A stretch of 64,000 bases of DNA from Novosphingobium panipatense (GTDB lineage: Bacteria > Pseudomonadota > Alphaproteobacteria > Sphingomonadales > Sphingomonadaceae): the NCBI RefSeq assembly GCF_002149965.1, contig NZ_MSQB01000016.1:1-64000 (forward strand), in the 5' to 3' direction. The notes under the pieces are model-generated. The model did no database searches. It saw only the letters and a list, made by a program, of their open reading frames with translations, and was not told where the DNA came from. A program made the translations under genes and the position numbers. This document shows, piece by piece, positions 31,385 to 43,637 of the stretch. Every line of letters starts with the position of its first letter. The stretch's first letter is position 1.

Positions 31385-32896
31385 ATGTCACAACCTGCCA
31401 CCATTGCGCTTGCCCCAGAGGCCGAAGCCCGCACCCTGCCTGCCAACGTCGAGGCCGAGGCCGCTTTCCTGGGCGCCGTCCTGATCGACAACCGCGTGAT
31501 CGAGGAATTGCAGACGCAGCTTTCGCCGACGCACTTCTACGAACCCGTCCACGCCCGCATCTACGAGCGCATTCTCCAGCTGCTGGACCGCAAGGCCGTG
31601 GTGACGCCGGTGACCCTGCGCCCCTATTTCGAATCGGACGAGGCGCTGAAGGCGCTGGGCGGCGTGTCCTACCTCGCGCGCCTGACGGCAGACGGCCAGG
31701 GCCTGCTCGCGCCGCGCGAGCTGGCGGACCAGATCTACGACCTTGCCCTGCTGCGCGAACTGATCTCGGTGGGCCGCAATCTCGTGGCCGAAGCCATGGA
31801 CACCTCCGAATCGGTGGAGCCGATGGAGCAGGTGGAACGCGCCGAGGCCGCGCTCTACAAAGTGGCCGAAGGCGCCTCCACTGCGAACGAGGCCAAAAGC
31901 TTCGCCGCCGCCACCCGCACTGCGATCGGCGCCATCGAAAAGGCGTTCAACTCGGGCGGTCACATCTCGGGCAAGACCACCGGTCTTACCTCGGTCAACG
32001 ACAAGATCGGCGGCCTGCACGATTCCGACCTTATCATCCTGGCCGGTCGTCCGGGCATGGGCAAGACCTCGCTCGTCACCAATATCGCCTTCAATGCGGC
32101 CGACCGCCTCCAGCGCGACAATGCCGACGGCATCGCCACCGAGAAATCGGTGGGCGCGGCCGTGGCCTTCTTCAGCCTGGAAATGAGCGCGGACCAGCTG
32201 GCCACGCGTATCCTGGCGGAACAGTCGGGCATCAGCTCGGAAGCCCTGCGAATGGGCAAGATCAGCCGCGAGGACTTCCAGCAGCTCTCCTTCGCCAGCC
32301 AGCGTCTGGCCGAACTGCCGCTGTTCATCGACGACACGCCCGGCCTCACCATCGCCGGCCTGCGCACCCGCGCGCGCCGCCTCAAGCGCCGCCATGACAT
32401 CGGCCTGGTCATCATCGACTACCTGCAGCTGCTGCAAGGCTCGGGCCGCGCCACCGACAACCGCGTGAACGAAATCTCGGAAATCTCGCGCGGCCTCAAG
32501 ACGCTGGCCAAGGAACTCCACGTTCCCGTGATCGCGCTCTCGCAGCTCTCCCGTGCGGTGGAATCGCGCGAGGACAAGCGCCCGATGCTGTCCGACCTTC
32601 GCGAATCGGGCTCGATCGAGCAGGACGCGGACATGGTCTGGTTCGTGTTCCGCGAAGACTACTACGTGAAGGCCACCGAGCCGAAGTTTCCCAGCGACAC
32701 CGATTCCCCGGACGTGCGCGACAAGTGGGAATCCTGGCGCGCCAAGATGGAAGAAGTCACCGGCCTGTCCGAACTGATCATCGCCAAGCAGCGTCACGGC
32801 GCCACCGGCAAAGTGCGCCTGCGCTTCGAAGCCCGCATCACCAAGTTCTCCGACCTCGCCCACGACGATATGCGATCGGCCTTCGAAAGCGACTGA
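31385..32896 (+). CDS. dnaB: replicative DNA helicase DnaB
   Basis: This 503-residue hexameric helicase should unwind DNA at the replication fork. The N-terminal domain begins LPANVEAEAAFLGAVLIDNRVIEEL (primase-interacting). A linker helix joins it to the RecA-like C-terminal domain with Walker A AGRPGMGKTSL near residue 220, the H1a region FFSLEMSADQLATRIL, Walker B-type GLVIIDYLQLLQG and the arginine-finger region DLRESGSIEQDADMV. Length and motif order match full-length DnaB with no intein. It is the first gene after the hairpin cluster and is followed 22 bp later by an SDR-like gene. Confidence 0.96.
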   Translation: MSQPATIALAPEAEARTLPANVEAEAAFLGAVLIDNRVIEELQTQLSPTHFYEPVHARIYERILQLLDRKAVVTPVTLRPYFESDEALKALGGVSYLARLTADGQGLLAPRELADQIYDLALLRELISVGRNLVAEAMDTSESVEPMEQVERAEAALYKVAEGASTANEAKSFAAATRTAIGAIEKAFNSGGHISGKTTGLTSVNDKIGGLHDSDLIILAGRPGMGKTSLVTNIAFNAADRLQRDNADGIATEKSVGAAVAFFSLEMSADQLATRILAEQSGISSEALRMGKISREDFQQLSFASQRLAELPLFIDDTPGLTIAGLRTRARRLKRRHDIGLVIIDYLQLLQGSGRATDNRVNEISEISRGLKTLAKELHVPVIALSQLSRAVESREDKRPMLSDLRESGSIEQDADMVWFVFREDYYVKATEPKFPSDTDSPDVRDKWESWRAKMEEVTGLSELIIAKQRHGATGKVRLRFEARITKFSDLAHDDMRSAFESD

Positions 32897-32918
32897 TCTT
32901 CCCCGAAAAAGGACCAGA

Positions 32919-33659
32919 ATGAGCGACCAGAAAGTCCTGCTTCTCGCCGGCGGCAGCGGTTCGATCGGCAGTGCCCTGGCCAGGCAGGCCCTGGCCCACG
33001 GCTGGAAGGTCGCTCTCCACGGACGGACGCCGGAAAAGGTCGCCGCGCTCGTCACCGGTCTGTCCTATCTCGGCACCGTGGACGGCTTCATCGCCGATGT
33101 CTGGGAAGAGGACGCCGCGGAAACGCTGATCGCGGAAGTCGGCGAGCAATATGGCCGGATCGACGCGGTGATCGATTGCGTCGCCACCGGCCCGCTCGGC
33201 ATCACCGGCCCCCTGCCGGAAACGGCGCCCGAGACCTTCGGGGATTTCCTCAATGTCTCGGTGGGCTGGGTGGAGCGCCTGGCGCTGGCCAGCTACGGCT
33301 TTCTCTCCACGCAGGGCGGCACGTTCATCGCCCTCGTTTCCGATGCCGGGATCTATGCCGCCCCGCGCCAGAGCCTGATCGGCGCGGCGCGGGCAGGCAC
33401 GATCGGCTTCATCCGCAATTTCGCCGTCGAATCCGCCCGCGACGGCATCCGCTCCCATGCGCTCTCCACCAGCTTCGTGGAAGGCAGCGAAAGCGCCGTC
33501 CGCATGGGCGCCGAGCGCATGGCCCGCGCCGCGCGCAAGGCAGGGCTCGGCCTGCCCACGGCGGACGACATAGCCCCGCTGGCGCTGTTCCTCTGTTCGG
33601 ACGGGGCGGCGAAGATCACTGGGCAGGTCATCAGCGTGAACGGCGGGCTCAACGCGTAG
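32919..33659 (+). CDS. short-chain dehydrogenase-fold protein lacking catalytic Tyr/Lys
   Basis: This 246-residue protein has a Rossmann fold with a nucleotide motif close to TGxxxGxG (LLAGGSGSIGSALA), the NNAG region replaced by CVATGPLG, and the usual C-terminal KITGQVISVNGGL. In SDR enzymes the catalytic YxxxK lies after a PG loop. Here the aligned stretch APRQSLIGAARAGTIGFIR has Ile and Arg instead of Tyr and Lys, although the serine in VSDAG is kept. It may bind a nucleotide without being a normal oxidoreductase. AAGGA precedes the start. It follows dnaB and converges with the aminotransferase 9 bp away. Confidence 0.8.
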   Translation: MSDQKVLLLAGGSGSIGSALARQALAHGWKVALHGRTPEKVAALVTGLSYLGTVDGFIADVWEEDAAETLIAEVGEQYGRIDAVIDCVATGPLGITGPLPETAPETFGDFLNVSVGWVERLALASYGFLSTQGGTFIALVSDAGIYAAPRQSLIGAARAGTIGFIRNFAVESARDGIRSHALSTSFVEGSESAVRMGAERMARAARKAGLGLPTADDIAPLALFLCSDGAAKITGQVISVNGGLNA

Positions 33660-33668
33660 GCGCGGTTT

Positions 33669-34895
<1,227 letters not shown>

Positions 34896-35031
34896 TCTCA
34901 GTGCTGCTCCAATGCGGCCATGGACAAGACCGGCGCCGGTGTTTCGTGATCTGCATGGGCCGATGCGCTCGCTGTCGAGAAGCGCGCCCTCTCCGCTCCT
35001 ACCTCGGACAAACCACAAGGGAGAGCAAGAC

Positions 35032-36852
35032 GTGTCCTACGCGCTGAACCGCAAGCTCGCCGAGCGGCGCGGGCCCCTGCCGACCGCGGCGGAAATCGAC
35101 CCGGTAACGGGCGACATCATTCGCGGCGCGTTCGAAACGGTCTGTTTCGAGGCGGCGACTTACCTCGGCCGTGCCGCCTCCAGCCCGATCATCAATCAGT
35201 CGAACGAGCGCAATGCCGCCATCGTCGACGCCCACGGCCGCCTTGCCATGGGCGCGGTGGGCACACCGCACCTGACGTTCGTCAACCAGATGGAAACGCG
35301 CTGGGGGCTGATGAATCAGGACCGTTACGACTGGGGGCCGGGCGACGTCTTTCTGGGCAACGATCCCGATCACGGCGGCGGCCATCTGCCGGATTACTGC
35401 ATCTACGGCCCGGTCTATGACGACAAGGGCGAGCTTATCTGCATCCAGACCTTGCAGGCGCATCAGGGCGACACCGGCGGCAAGGATCCGGGCGGCTTCT
35501 CGCTCGATGCCACCGACGTCTTCACCGAGGGCGTGATCTACCCCTGCCTCAAGCTGGTCCACCGGGGTGAGCTGCGCCGCGACGTGTTCGACACGGTGGT
35601 GCGCAACAACCGCTTCGTCACGTTCGCGGGCGACATCGCGGCGATGATCGGCGGCGTGCAGCACGCGGTGCGGATGCTGGACGACCTTATTGCCAAGTGG
35701 GGCGGGGAGACGATCAAGGCGGCGATCAACCACTCGATCGAACACACGACACGCCGCGTGCGCGAGGAAGTGGCGAAATGGCCCGATGGGTGCCACGAGG
35801 CGACCGTCTGGATCGACCACGACACGGCCGGGACCAAGGACATCAAGGTCCACGTCGCCTGCACTATCGCCGGAAACCAGCTGACCGTCGACCTTGAGGG
35901 CACCGACGATCGGCAGAACCTTGTCGGCGTGTGGAACACGTTCGCCAATTCGCGCAGCTACGTGATGTGTCAGGTGGTTGCGGCGATGGACCCGACGATC
36001 GCGAAGAACGAAGGCTTCTTCAACGCCGTCGATATCCTGATCCCCGAAGGCTGCATCGCCCAGCCGCCGCCGAACAAGCCCGCCGCGCTGGGATCGTTCC
36101 ACCCGGCTTGCGAGATTACCGAGGCGGTCTGCATCGCGCTGTCCAACGTCGCGCCCGAACGGTCGCAGCCGCAGCTCTACAAGATCGGCATGCCCAACAT
36201 GGTCGTCGGCTTCGACGAGGCCGGCATGATGTGGATGGATCAAGGCGTCGATTGCCGATCGATGGACGTTTCGGCGGTGGAAGGGCTCGATGGCTGGGGC
36301 TCCTGCCCTTCCGCGCTGGGCAGCCTGATCCTGTCCGAGGCGGAGGACGCCGAAAGCCGCTTCCCGATCCTCAATATCAGCCGCGAGATGACCACCGATG
36401 GCGGCGGCGCCGGCCAATGGCGCGGCTGTCCGGGCTCGCTCAACGTCAAGCAGGTCCTGCGGCCGACTTCGGCGATGGCCCGGATGGTCTCGGCCGACCA
36501 CCCCTTGCGGGGCCTATGCGGCGGGGACGATGCGATCCCCTACACCAACCGCTTCGAGGTAGGCTCCCCCAACGAGCGTGCCATTCTTCACACCGCGCAG
36601 GACCTGCTGCCGGAGGGCGCGGTGATCGCCTACCAGCACGGCGGCGGCGCCGGGTTCGGCCGTCCGCTCCAGCGCGATGCGGAGGCCGTGAAGGAGGACG
36701 TGCTCGACGAGTACGTCAGCCCGGAGGCCGCGCAGGCGAAGTACGGCGTGGTGCTGACCGGCAGCCTCGACGACTACTCGCTGGCGGTGGACCACGCCGC
36801 GACCGAGGCGCTCAGGGCCGAAATGGCGAGCATGGCCGAGGCCGCGGAATAG
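35032..36852 (+). CDS. hydantoinase/oxoprolinase subunit B-family protein
   Basis: This 606-residue HyuB-type subunit includes PVTGDIIRGAFETVCFEAATYLGRAASSPIINQSNERNAA, GDVFLGNDPDHGGGHLPDYCI, HQGDTGGKDPGGFSLDATDVFTEGV and the C-terminal GGGAGFGRPLQRD. The family includes N-methylhydantoinase, 5-oxoprolinase, acetone/acetophenone carboxylase and caprolactamase subunits, all ATP-using enzymes on lactams, hydantoins or ketones, working with an A-subunit. GTG at 35032 is chosen because AAGGGAGAG is about nine bases upstream. The partner gene lies 130 bp downstream on the same strand. The substrate cannot be named. Confidence 0.88.
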   Translation: MSYALNRKLAERRGPLPTAAEIDPVTGDIIRGAFETVCFEAATYLGRAASSPIINQSNERNAAIVDAHGRLAMGAVGTPHLTFVNQMETRWGLMNQDRYDWGPGDVFLGNDPDHGGGHLPDYCIYGPVYDDKGELICIQTLQAHQGDTGGKDPGGFSLDATDVFTEGVIYPCLKLVHRGELRRDVFDTVVRNNRFVTFAGDIAAMIGGVQHAVRMLDDLIAKWGGETIKAAINHSIEHTTRRVREEVAKWPDGCHEATVWIDHDTAGTKDIKVHVACTIAGNQLTVDLEGTDDRQNLVGVWNTFANSRSYVMCQVVAAMDPTIAKNEGFFNAVDILIPEGCIAQPPPNKPAALGSFHPACEITEAVCIALSNVAPERSQPQLYKIGMPNMVVGFDEAGMMWMDQGVDCRSMDVSAVEGLDGWGSCPSALGSLILSEAEDAESRFPILNISREMTTDGGGAGQWRGCPGSLNVKQVLRPTSAMARMVSADHPLRGLCGGDDAIPYTNRFEVGSPNERAILHTAQDLLPEGAVIAYQHGGGAGFGRPLQRDAEAVKEDVLDEYVSPEAAQAKYGVVLTGSLDDYSLAVDHAATEALRAEMASMAEAAE

Positions 36853-36869
36853 CGAAAACACGGAGCCAC

Positions 36870-36960
36870 TCCCCCTACCCTTCAGGGGAGGGGGTCGGGG
36901 GGTGGGGGCTCTCCGGCTACGCGGCGCCCGATCGAAAGCCCCCACCTCTCCCTAAAGGGG
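36870..36960. repeat. G/C-biased palindromic sequence between hyuB- and hyuA-like genes
   Basis: GGTGGGGGCT (36901-36910) pairs perfectly with AGCCCCCACC (36937-36946), and CCCCT/AGGGG-type arms flank it. The G-run flavour resembles the 31183 and 56241 elements, but the sequences do not align closely. It fills the 130-bp gap inside a probable operon. Confidence 0.5.
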
Positions 36961-36982
36961 TCGGGCTCGGAGAAGACGTTCC

Positions 36983-39061
36983 ATGAATTACAGGGTCGGC
37001 ATCGACATCGGCGGCACCTTCACCGACTTCGCGCTCCTGAAGGGAAACGAAGTGGTGCTCCACAAGAACCTCTCCACCCCGGAGGACCGCTCACTGGGGG
37101 TGATGGAAGGCCTCGGCAAGCTGGCCGAGAAGGAAGGCCTGCCCCTCCCCGAATTCCTCCGCCACTGCGAGGCGATCGTCCACGGCACCACCGTGGCCGA
37201 CAACACCCTGATCGAGATGAACGGCGCCCTCACCGGCCTGATCACCACCGAGGGATTCCGCGACGAGATCGAATATCGCCGCGGCTACAAGGAGGATATC
37301 TGGGACGTCCGCCTCGAAGCGCCGCAGCAGATCACCCCGCGCCGCCGCCGCCTGACGGTGCCCGAACGCGTGCTGCACGACGGATCGATCCACAAGGAGC
37401 TGGACGAAGCGGCGCTGCGCGAGGCCTGCCGCAAGCTGCGGCTGCAGAACGTGGAGGCGGTGGCGATCTCTTTCCTGTTCTCCTTCGTCAATCCGGAGCA
37501 TGAGCGCCGCGCCAAGGAGATCGTGCGGCAGGAAATCCAGAACGCCTACGTTTCCGCCAGCCACGAAGTGCTGCCCCGCGCGCCGGAGTACGACCGCACC
37601 TCGACCACGGTGGTCAACGCTTATGTCGGCCCGCGCGTCACCGGCTATCTCGAACGGCTGGTGCAGCGGCTTGGCGAAGGCGGATACCGCAATCAGCTGA
37701 TGGTCATGCAGGCCTCCGGCGGGGTGATGACAAAGGACTATATCGACGGCGCGCCGATCCGTGTGCTCGCCTCCGGCCCGGCAGGCGGCGTGGTCGGGTC
37801 GGCCCATGCGGGCCGCGCGAAGGGCTGCCCGGACCTGCTCTGCGTCGACATGGGCGGCACCAGCTATGACATGGCGCTGGTGCTGAACGGAGAGGCCCCG
37901 GCCGAGGCGGGCTGGAACATGCACCACCGCTACCTCGTCGGCCTGCCAATGGTGAAAGTGGAGACACTGGGCGCCGGCGGCGGCTCGATCTGCCACGTCA
38001 ACAAGGGCGCGCTGGAAGTCGGCCCGCGCTCGGCGGGGTCGGAGCCCGGCCCGATTTGCTATGGACGCGGCGGCACCGAGCCGACCGTGACCGATGCGCT
38101 GGTCATACTGGGCATCCTCTCCACCGAGCAGGGCTTCGCCGGCGGCAGCTTCCGCCTGAGCCGCGACGGCGTGGAGGAAGCCTTCCGCCAGATCGCCAAC
38201 GCACTCGGCCACAACGACGCGGAACGCGCCGCCTTCGACTGCTGGCGCGTGGTCAATGCCCATATGAGCCAGGGCGTGCGCCGCACCACGGCGGGCAAGG
38301 GCATCGATCCCAAGGACCTCGTCATGCTGGCCTATGGTGGCAACGGCCCCGCTTTCGCGGCGATTCAGGCCGAAGACCTTGGCATCACCCGCGTGCTGGT
38401 GCCCAAGGCATCGCCGACCTTCTCGGCGCTGGGCACTCTGGTCGCGAACCCGACCATCGACGAGGAACGCTCCTACATCGCCTCCGCCTCGGCGCTGGAT
38501 GTGGCACGCATCCGCACGCTCTGGACCGAGCTGTCGGACCGCGCCGCGCGCTACTTCACCGCCGCGCAGTTCCGCGCGGAGGACATCCGCGCCGATTACC
38601 GGCTCAACATGCGCTATCCGGGGCAGAACTTCTCGCTCTCGTTCGACTTTGCCGCCGACTCCCCACTGGGCGATCTCGGCTTTATCGACGAGACTTTCGC
38701 TGCGCATGCCATCGCCCTGTTCAATGCCCGCTACCTTGCCGAATACGGACACATCCGCGAGCACGAAGTGCCGGAGATTTCCGGCCTGCGCCTTGCCGCA
38801 CACGTCGAGACGCCCTCTCCCCCAGCCGGTGGAGAACTGGTCCCGACCGGTGCGCAGGCGCAACCGATCCGTCACCGCCGCGCCAATCTGGGGGCTGGCT
38901 TCGAGGAAGTCCCGGTCTATCGCGGCGCCGACCTCGCACCCGGCATGGAGGTCGGCTCGCCCGCGATCATCGAGGAAACCTTTACCACCATCGTCGTCTA
39001 TCCCGGCTGGCGCGCCCAGGTCGACAGCGCAGGCGATTATCAGCTTTTGAAATGCGGCTGA
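36983..39061 (+). CDS. hydantoinase/oxoprolinase subunit A-family protein
   Basis: This 692-residue HyuA-type subunit has an actin-like/ASKHA ATPase N-terminus, RVGIDIGGTFTDFALLKG, and IVHGTTVADNTLIEMNGALTGLITTEGF. A central domain reads VMQASGGVMTKDYIDGAPIRVLASGPAGGVVGSAHAG and LLCVDMGGTSYDMALVLNG. The C-terminal Hydant_A region has KVETLGAGGGSICHVNKGALEVGPRSAGSEPGPICYGRGG. GGAGAAG precedes the start. It should form an A/B complex with the upstream B subunit and couple ATP hydrolysis to opening of a cyclic amide or to carboxylation. A separate antisense reading across this gene is a shadow. Confidence 0.9.
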   Translation: MNYRVGIDIGGTFTDFALLKGNEVVLHKNLSTPEDRSLGVMEGLGKLAEKEGLPLPEFLRHCEAIVHGTTVADNTLIEMNGALTGLITTEGFRDEIEYRRGYKEDIWDVRLEAPQQITPRRRRLTVPERVLHDGSIHKELDEAALREACRKLRLQNVEAVAISFLFSFVNPEHERRAKEIVRQEIQNAYVSASHEVLPRAPEYDRTSTTVVNAYVGPRVTGYLERLVQRLGEGGYRNQLMVMQASGGVMTKDYIDGAPIRVLASGPAGGVVGSAHAGRAKGCPDLLCVDMGGTSYDMALVLNGEAPAEAGWNMHHRYLVGLPMVKVETLGAGGGSICHVNKGALEVGPRSAGSEPGPICYGRGGTEPTVTDALVILGILSTEQGFAGGSFRLSRDGVEEAFRQIANALGHNDAERAAFDCWRVVNAHMSQGVRRTTAGKGIDPKDLVMLAYGGNGPAFAAIQAEDLGITRVLVPKASPTFSALGTLVANPTIDEERSYIASASALDVARIRTLWTELSDRAARYFTAAQFRAEDIRADYRLNMRYPGQNFSLSFDFAADSPLGDLGFIDETFAAHAIALFNARYLAEYGHIREHEVPEISGLRLAAHVETPSPPAGGELVPTGAQAQPIRHRRANLGAGFEEVPVYRGADLAPGMEVGSPAIIEETFTTIVVYPGWRAQVDSAGDYQLLKCG

Positions 39062-39337
39062 TTTCGTTCCGATTCGCTCCGATTTCCTCTGGAAAACGTC
39101 GCGCTGGGTCCATCGCCATGGCCGGACGAAGATCGAACGGCAGTTCTCCACGCCTGTGAAACACCCGAAAACACGTCGAAAACCGCGCCTATCCGCCGCC
39201 CGCACCGCAAATCGTCCGGCGATTCGGTCAGCAATGTCGCGTCGAAGAGCCGAAACGATTACACTGACGGCCTCTGCTAACTTGCGATTCAGGCGCCCGA
39301 CCCTACATTGACGGGCGAAAGGACGGTTTCTCCTAAG

Positions 39338-41269
<1,932 letters not shown>

Positions 41270-41308
41270 TTTCCCGAACAGGAGTTCTCCCTCGGGAGAA
41301 TGCAGGAG

Positions 41309-41341
41309 GGGGCGTAAGACTTCACGGTCTTGCGCCCCTTT
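41309..41341 (+). terminator. ftsH terminator
   Basis: GGGGCGTAAGAC (41309-41320) pairs with GTCTTGCGCCCC (41327-41338), one G-T pair, around TTCACG, then TTT. It begins 40 bp after the ftsH stop. Confidence 0.75.
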
Positions 41342-41389
41342 GCCGTTTCCAGGCCTCGAACGCAGGTCCTCGGTGCGGCAGGCAAAAAG

Positions 41390-41421
41390 AAAGCCGGCCA
41401 CCAAAGAAGGGGCCGGCTTTT
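41390..41421. terminator. bidirectional terminator between ftsH and MFS gene
   Basis: AAAGCCGGCC (41390-41399) pairs with GGCCGGCTTT (41411-41420) around an 11-base loop. A-rich sequence on one side and T-run on the other allow termination from both convergent genes. Confidence 0.8.
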
Positions 41422-41477
41422 GAAAGTCTTGGGAGAGGATGCCTGAAAGGCCCGTCCGCAATGGACGCGGGCGAGCG

Positions 41478-42827
41478 TCAGCTGAATTGCAAATCATGCA
41501 CCATCGCTTGCGGAGCAGCTGCCCCCCGTCCGCCAAGAACCAGAAGCGCGCAAAGCCCGGCAAAGGCGGAAGGCAGGGCATAGGCCAGACGGATCGCCAG
41601 GCTTGCCGTCGCCCCCGGAGCAGTGCCCACCTGAAACCCGGACGCGCTCACCAGCCAGAGACCGAAACCCGCCCCCAGCCCCAGCGCCAGCTTGAGGGTC
41701 ACGCTGGACAGGGCATAGTAGCTACCCGACATCCGGGGACCGCTGCCGGAGCCTTTTTCGGCGATATCGGCCACCATGGCGCGCAGCAGCATGTAATCGA
41801 TGCCAAAGGTCAGGCCCCGTAGCGCCAGGAACAGCGCGAATGCCGCGGCATTGCCGGTCGGCACCAGCAGCACCAGCGGCATCGTCAGGGCCTGCCACCC
41901 GAAACCGACCGCCAGGACGCGCCGCCGCCCGAACCGGTCGGCCATGATCGCCCAAAGAGGAAGCGTGAAAAGCACCATGACCGGCTGCATCAGCAGGAGC
42001 ATCGCCCCCAGCCCCTTCAATCCCAGCACCGGCTCGGCGAGGAACAGGAAAACCGCAGCGGTCGAAGCGTCCGCCATGCCGCACAGCATGTAGAGGACAA
42101 GAATCCTGCGAAGGTCGGGATCGCCGATCATGACCCTGAGCAGTTCGGCCAGCGACGGCGCAGCAGGCACGTTCCCTGCTTTCGGGCGCGGCTCCCGGAA
42201 AGTGGCCAGCACGGCGAAGACGGCCAGCGGCGCCGCCGCCGCGATGACGATGCCCAGCATCGCCGCCAGCGAAGCGATGGTGAAGCCGAAGCGCCGCTCC
42301 AGCAGGCCGATCAGGGCCAGCATCCCGATCGAGCCCATCACGCCGAACCAGACTTTGGCGCCCATGATCCGCGTGCGCTCCGCTTCGTCCTCGGACAGTT
42401 CCAGCCCCCAGCCGCCGTGCGGCGTGACGATGAACGAATAGCCGATGTGGAGCAGAACACCCGCGCCGATCACCCGCAAGACCCCCGATCCCGGCGGCGC
42501 GAGGAACAGCGCAAGCGCGCCGACGGGCACCATGATCGCCCCCAGCGCCATCCACGGCGCCCGGCGGCCGAGCGGCGTCGTGGTGGTATCGCTGACCCAG
42601 CCGAGCACGACGTCGGCCACCGCATCGAACACGCGCACGCCCAGCATCAGCCCTCCGACCAGCGCGAGCGACACGCCGACGGTCTGCGTCAGAAACGCAG
42701 GCAGGTAGGAACGCCAAGCGAGTTCGACCGCCTGAAACAGCAGCACGGGAAGCGAGAACACGGCCAGCCGCGCCAGACCGAGGCGGCCGGGCTTGCATTG
42801 GGCTTGCGAAGAATCGCGCGGTTCCAC
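41478..42827 (-). CDS. MFS transporter, glycoside-pentoside-hexuronide:cation symporter type
   Basis: About 449 residues with 12 predicted membrane helices. The family signature after helix 2, RVFDAVADVVLGWVSDTTTTPLGRRAPWM, matches MelB-like sodium/proton sugar symporters, including the aspartates that bind the cation. No signal peptide is needed. The start is uncertain: GTG at 42827 gives VEPRDSSQAQ before the first helix, but no strong ribosome site precedes it and the frame remains open further upstream. It is divergent from the pentapeptide gene. With the nearby LacI regulator it suggests uptake of a glycoside or uronide. Confidence 0.83.
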   Translation of the reverse strand: MEPRDSSQAQCKPGRLGLARLAVFSLPVLLFQAVELAWRSYLPAFLTQTVGVSLALVGGLMLGVRVFDAVADVVLGWVSDTTTTPLGRRAPWMALGAIMVPVGALALFLAPPGSGVLRVIGAGVLLHIGYSFIVTPHGGWGLELSEDEAERTRIMGAKVWFGVMGSIGMLALIGLLERRFGFTIASLAAMLGIVIAAAAPLAVFAVLATFREPRPKAGNVPAAPSLAELLRVMIGDPDLRRILVLYMLCGMADASTAAVFLFLAEPVLGLKGLGAMLLLMQPVMVLFTLPLWAIMADRFGRRRVLAVGFGWQALTMPLVLLVPTGNAAAFALFLALRGLTFGIDYMLLRAMVADIAEKGSGSGPRMSGSYYALSSVTLKLALGLGAGFGLWLVSASGFQVGTAPGATASLAIRLAYALPSAFAGLCALLVLGGRGAAAPQAMVHDLQFS

Positions 42828-42921
42828 GGCGCATGCCGTTAAGGGCGCTCGATGACGCTTCGATGACCGCCCTGAACGGACCGGAACTTGCGGCGGCGCG
42901 GCGCTCGGGCATAAGGCGTCC

Positions 42922-43584
42922 ATGATCGAATGCACCGTCACGCGCGAAGCCTTGCTGGAATCTGCCGCCGAGGGGCCAAGGACCCTTACCGGCTGCAATC
43001 TGGACGAGGGCGACTTTTCCGGCCTCGACCTCGGCGGCACGACTTTCGAACGCTGCACCATGGCCCGTGCCAGCTTTGACGGCGCCGACCTTTCCGGCGC
43101 GCGCTTCCTGCGCTGCCGAGGTCCCGAAGCCGGGTTCGTCCGGGCGGAGCTCGGCGATGCGACGATCATCGGCTGCGATTTCAGCAACGGCCTGTTCCGC
43201 CATGCCCGGCTGACCGGAACGCGCTTCGAAGGCACCAAGCTGACCGGCGCCGACCTGACCGATGCAGGCTTGCTGGGCGCGACATTTGCCGAAGTCCTGC
43301 TGTCTTTCGCCAAGCTGCCCGGCATGTCCTTCCGCAAGGCCAGGTTGCACCGCATCGACTTTTCGGACGCAGACTTGCGCAAATGCGACTTCCGCATGGC
43401 CAGTTTCGAGGATTGCTCGCTGCGGAACGCCACGCTCGACGGCTGCCGGTTCGAGCAGGCGGACCTTCGCGGCGCCGACCTTGGCGGGATCGAACTTCGC
43501 GACGCGCGGCTGTTCCGCGGCGCGGTGATCTCCCGCATCCAGGCGGCGGAACTCCTCTCCCAGCTCGGCCTGGAGGTTCGCTGA
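42922..43584 (+). CDS. pentapeptide-repeat protein
   Basis: This 220-residue protein is made largely of A(D/N)Lxx-type repeats (NLDEGDFSGLDLGGTTF, ADLSGARFL, ADLRKCDF, ADLRGADLGGIEL), which fold as a right-handed quadrilateral beta-helix. There is a short break around residues 118-135 (VLLSFAKLPGMSF). The size fits Qnr/MfpA-like DNA mimics that shield DNA gyrase, but many such proteins have other roles, and the decisive loops cannot be judged here. No signal peptide. It lies between a divergent transporter and a LacI regulator 53 bp downstream. Confidence 0.85.
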   Translation: MIECTVTREALLESAAEGPRTLTGCNLDEGDFSGLDLGGTTFERCTMARASFDGADLSGARFLRCRGPEAGFVRAELGDATIIGCDFSNGLFRHARLTGTRFEGTKLTGADLTDAGLLGATFAEVLLSFAKLPGMSFRKARLHRIDFSDADLRKCDFRMASFEDCSLRNATLDGCRFEQADLRGADLGGIELRDARLFRGAVISRIQAAELLSQLGLEVR

Positions 43585-43609
43585 ACCACAAGAGTCCTTG
43601 TTTACCTGC

Positions 43610-43637
43610 CGGACACATGCATTAAAGGCAGTGTCCG
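43610..43637. promoter_or_regulatory. inverted repeat directly before lacI-type start
   Basis: CGGACAC (43610-43616) and GTGTCCG (43631-43637) form a 7-bp inverted repeat with 14 bases between, ending at the base before the LacI-type ATG. Autoregulation at this site is possible; the arms are unlike the ACCGGT operators near 14.7 kb. Confidence 0.35.
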
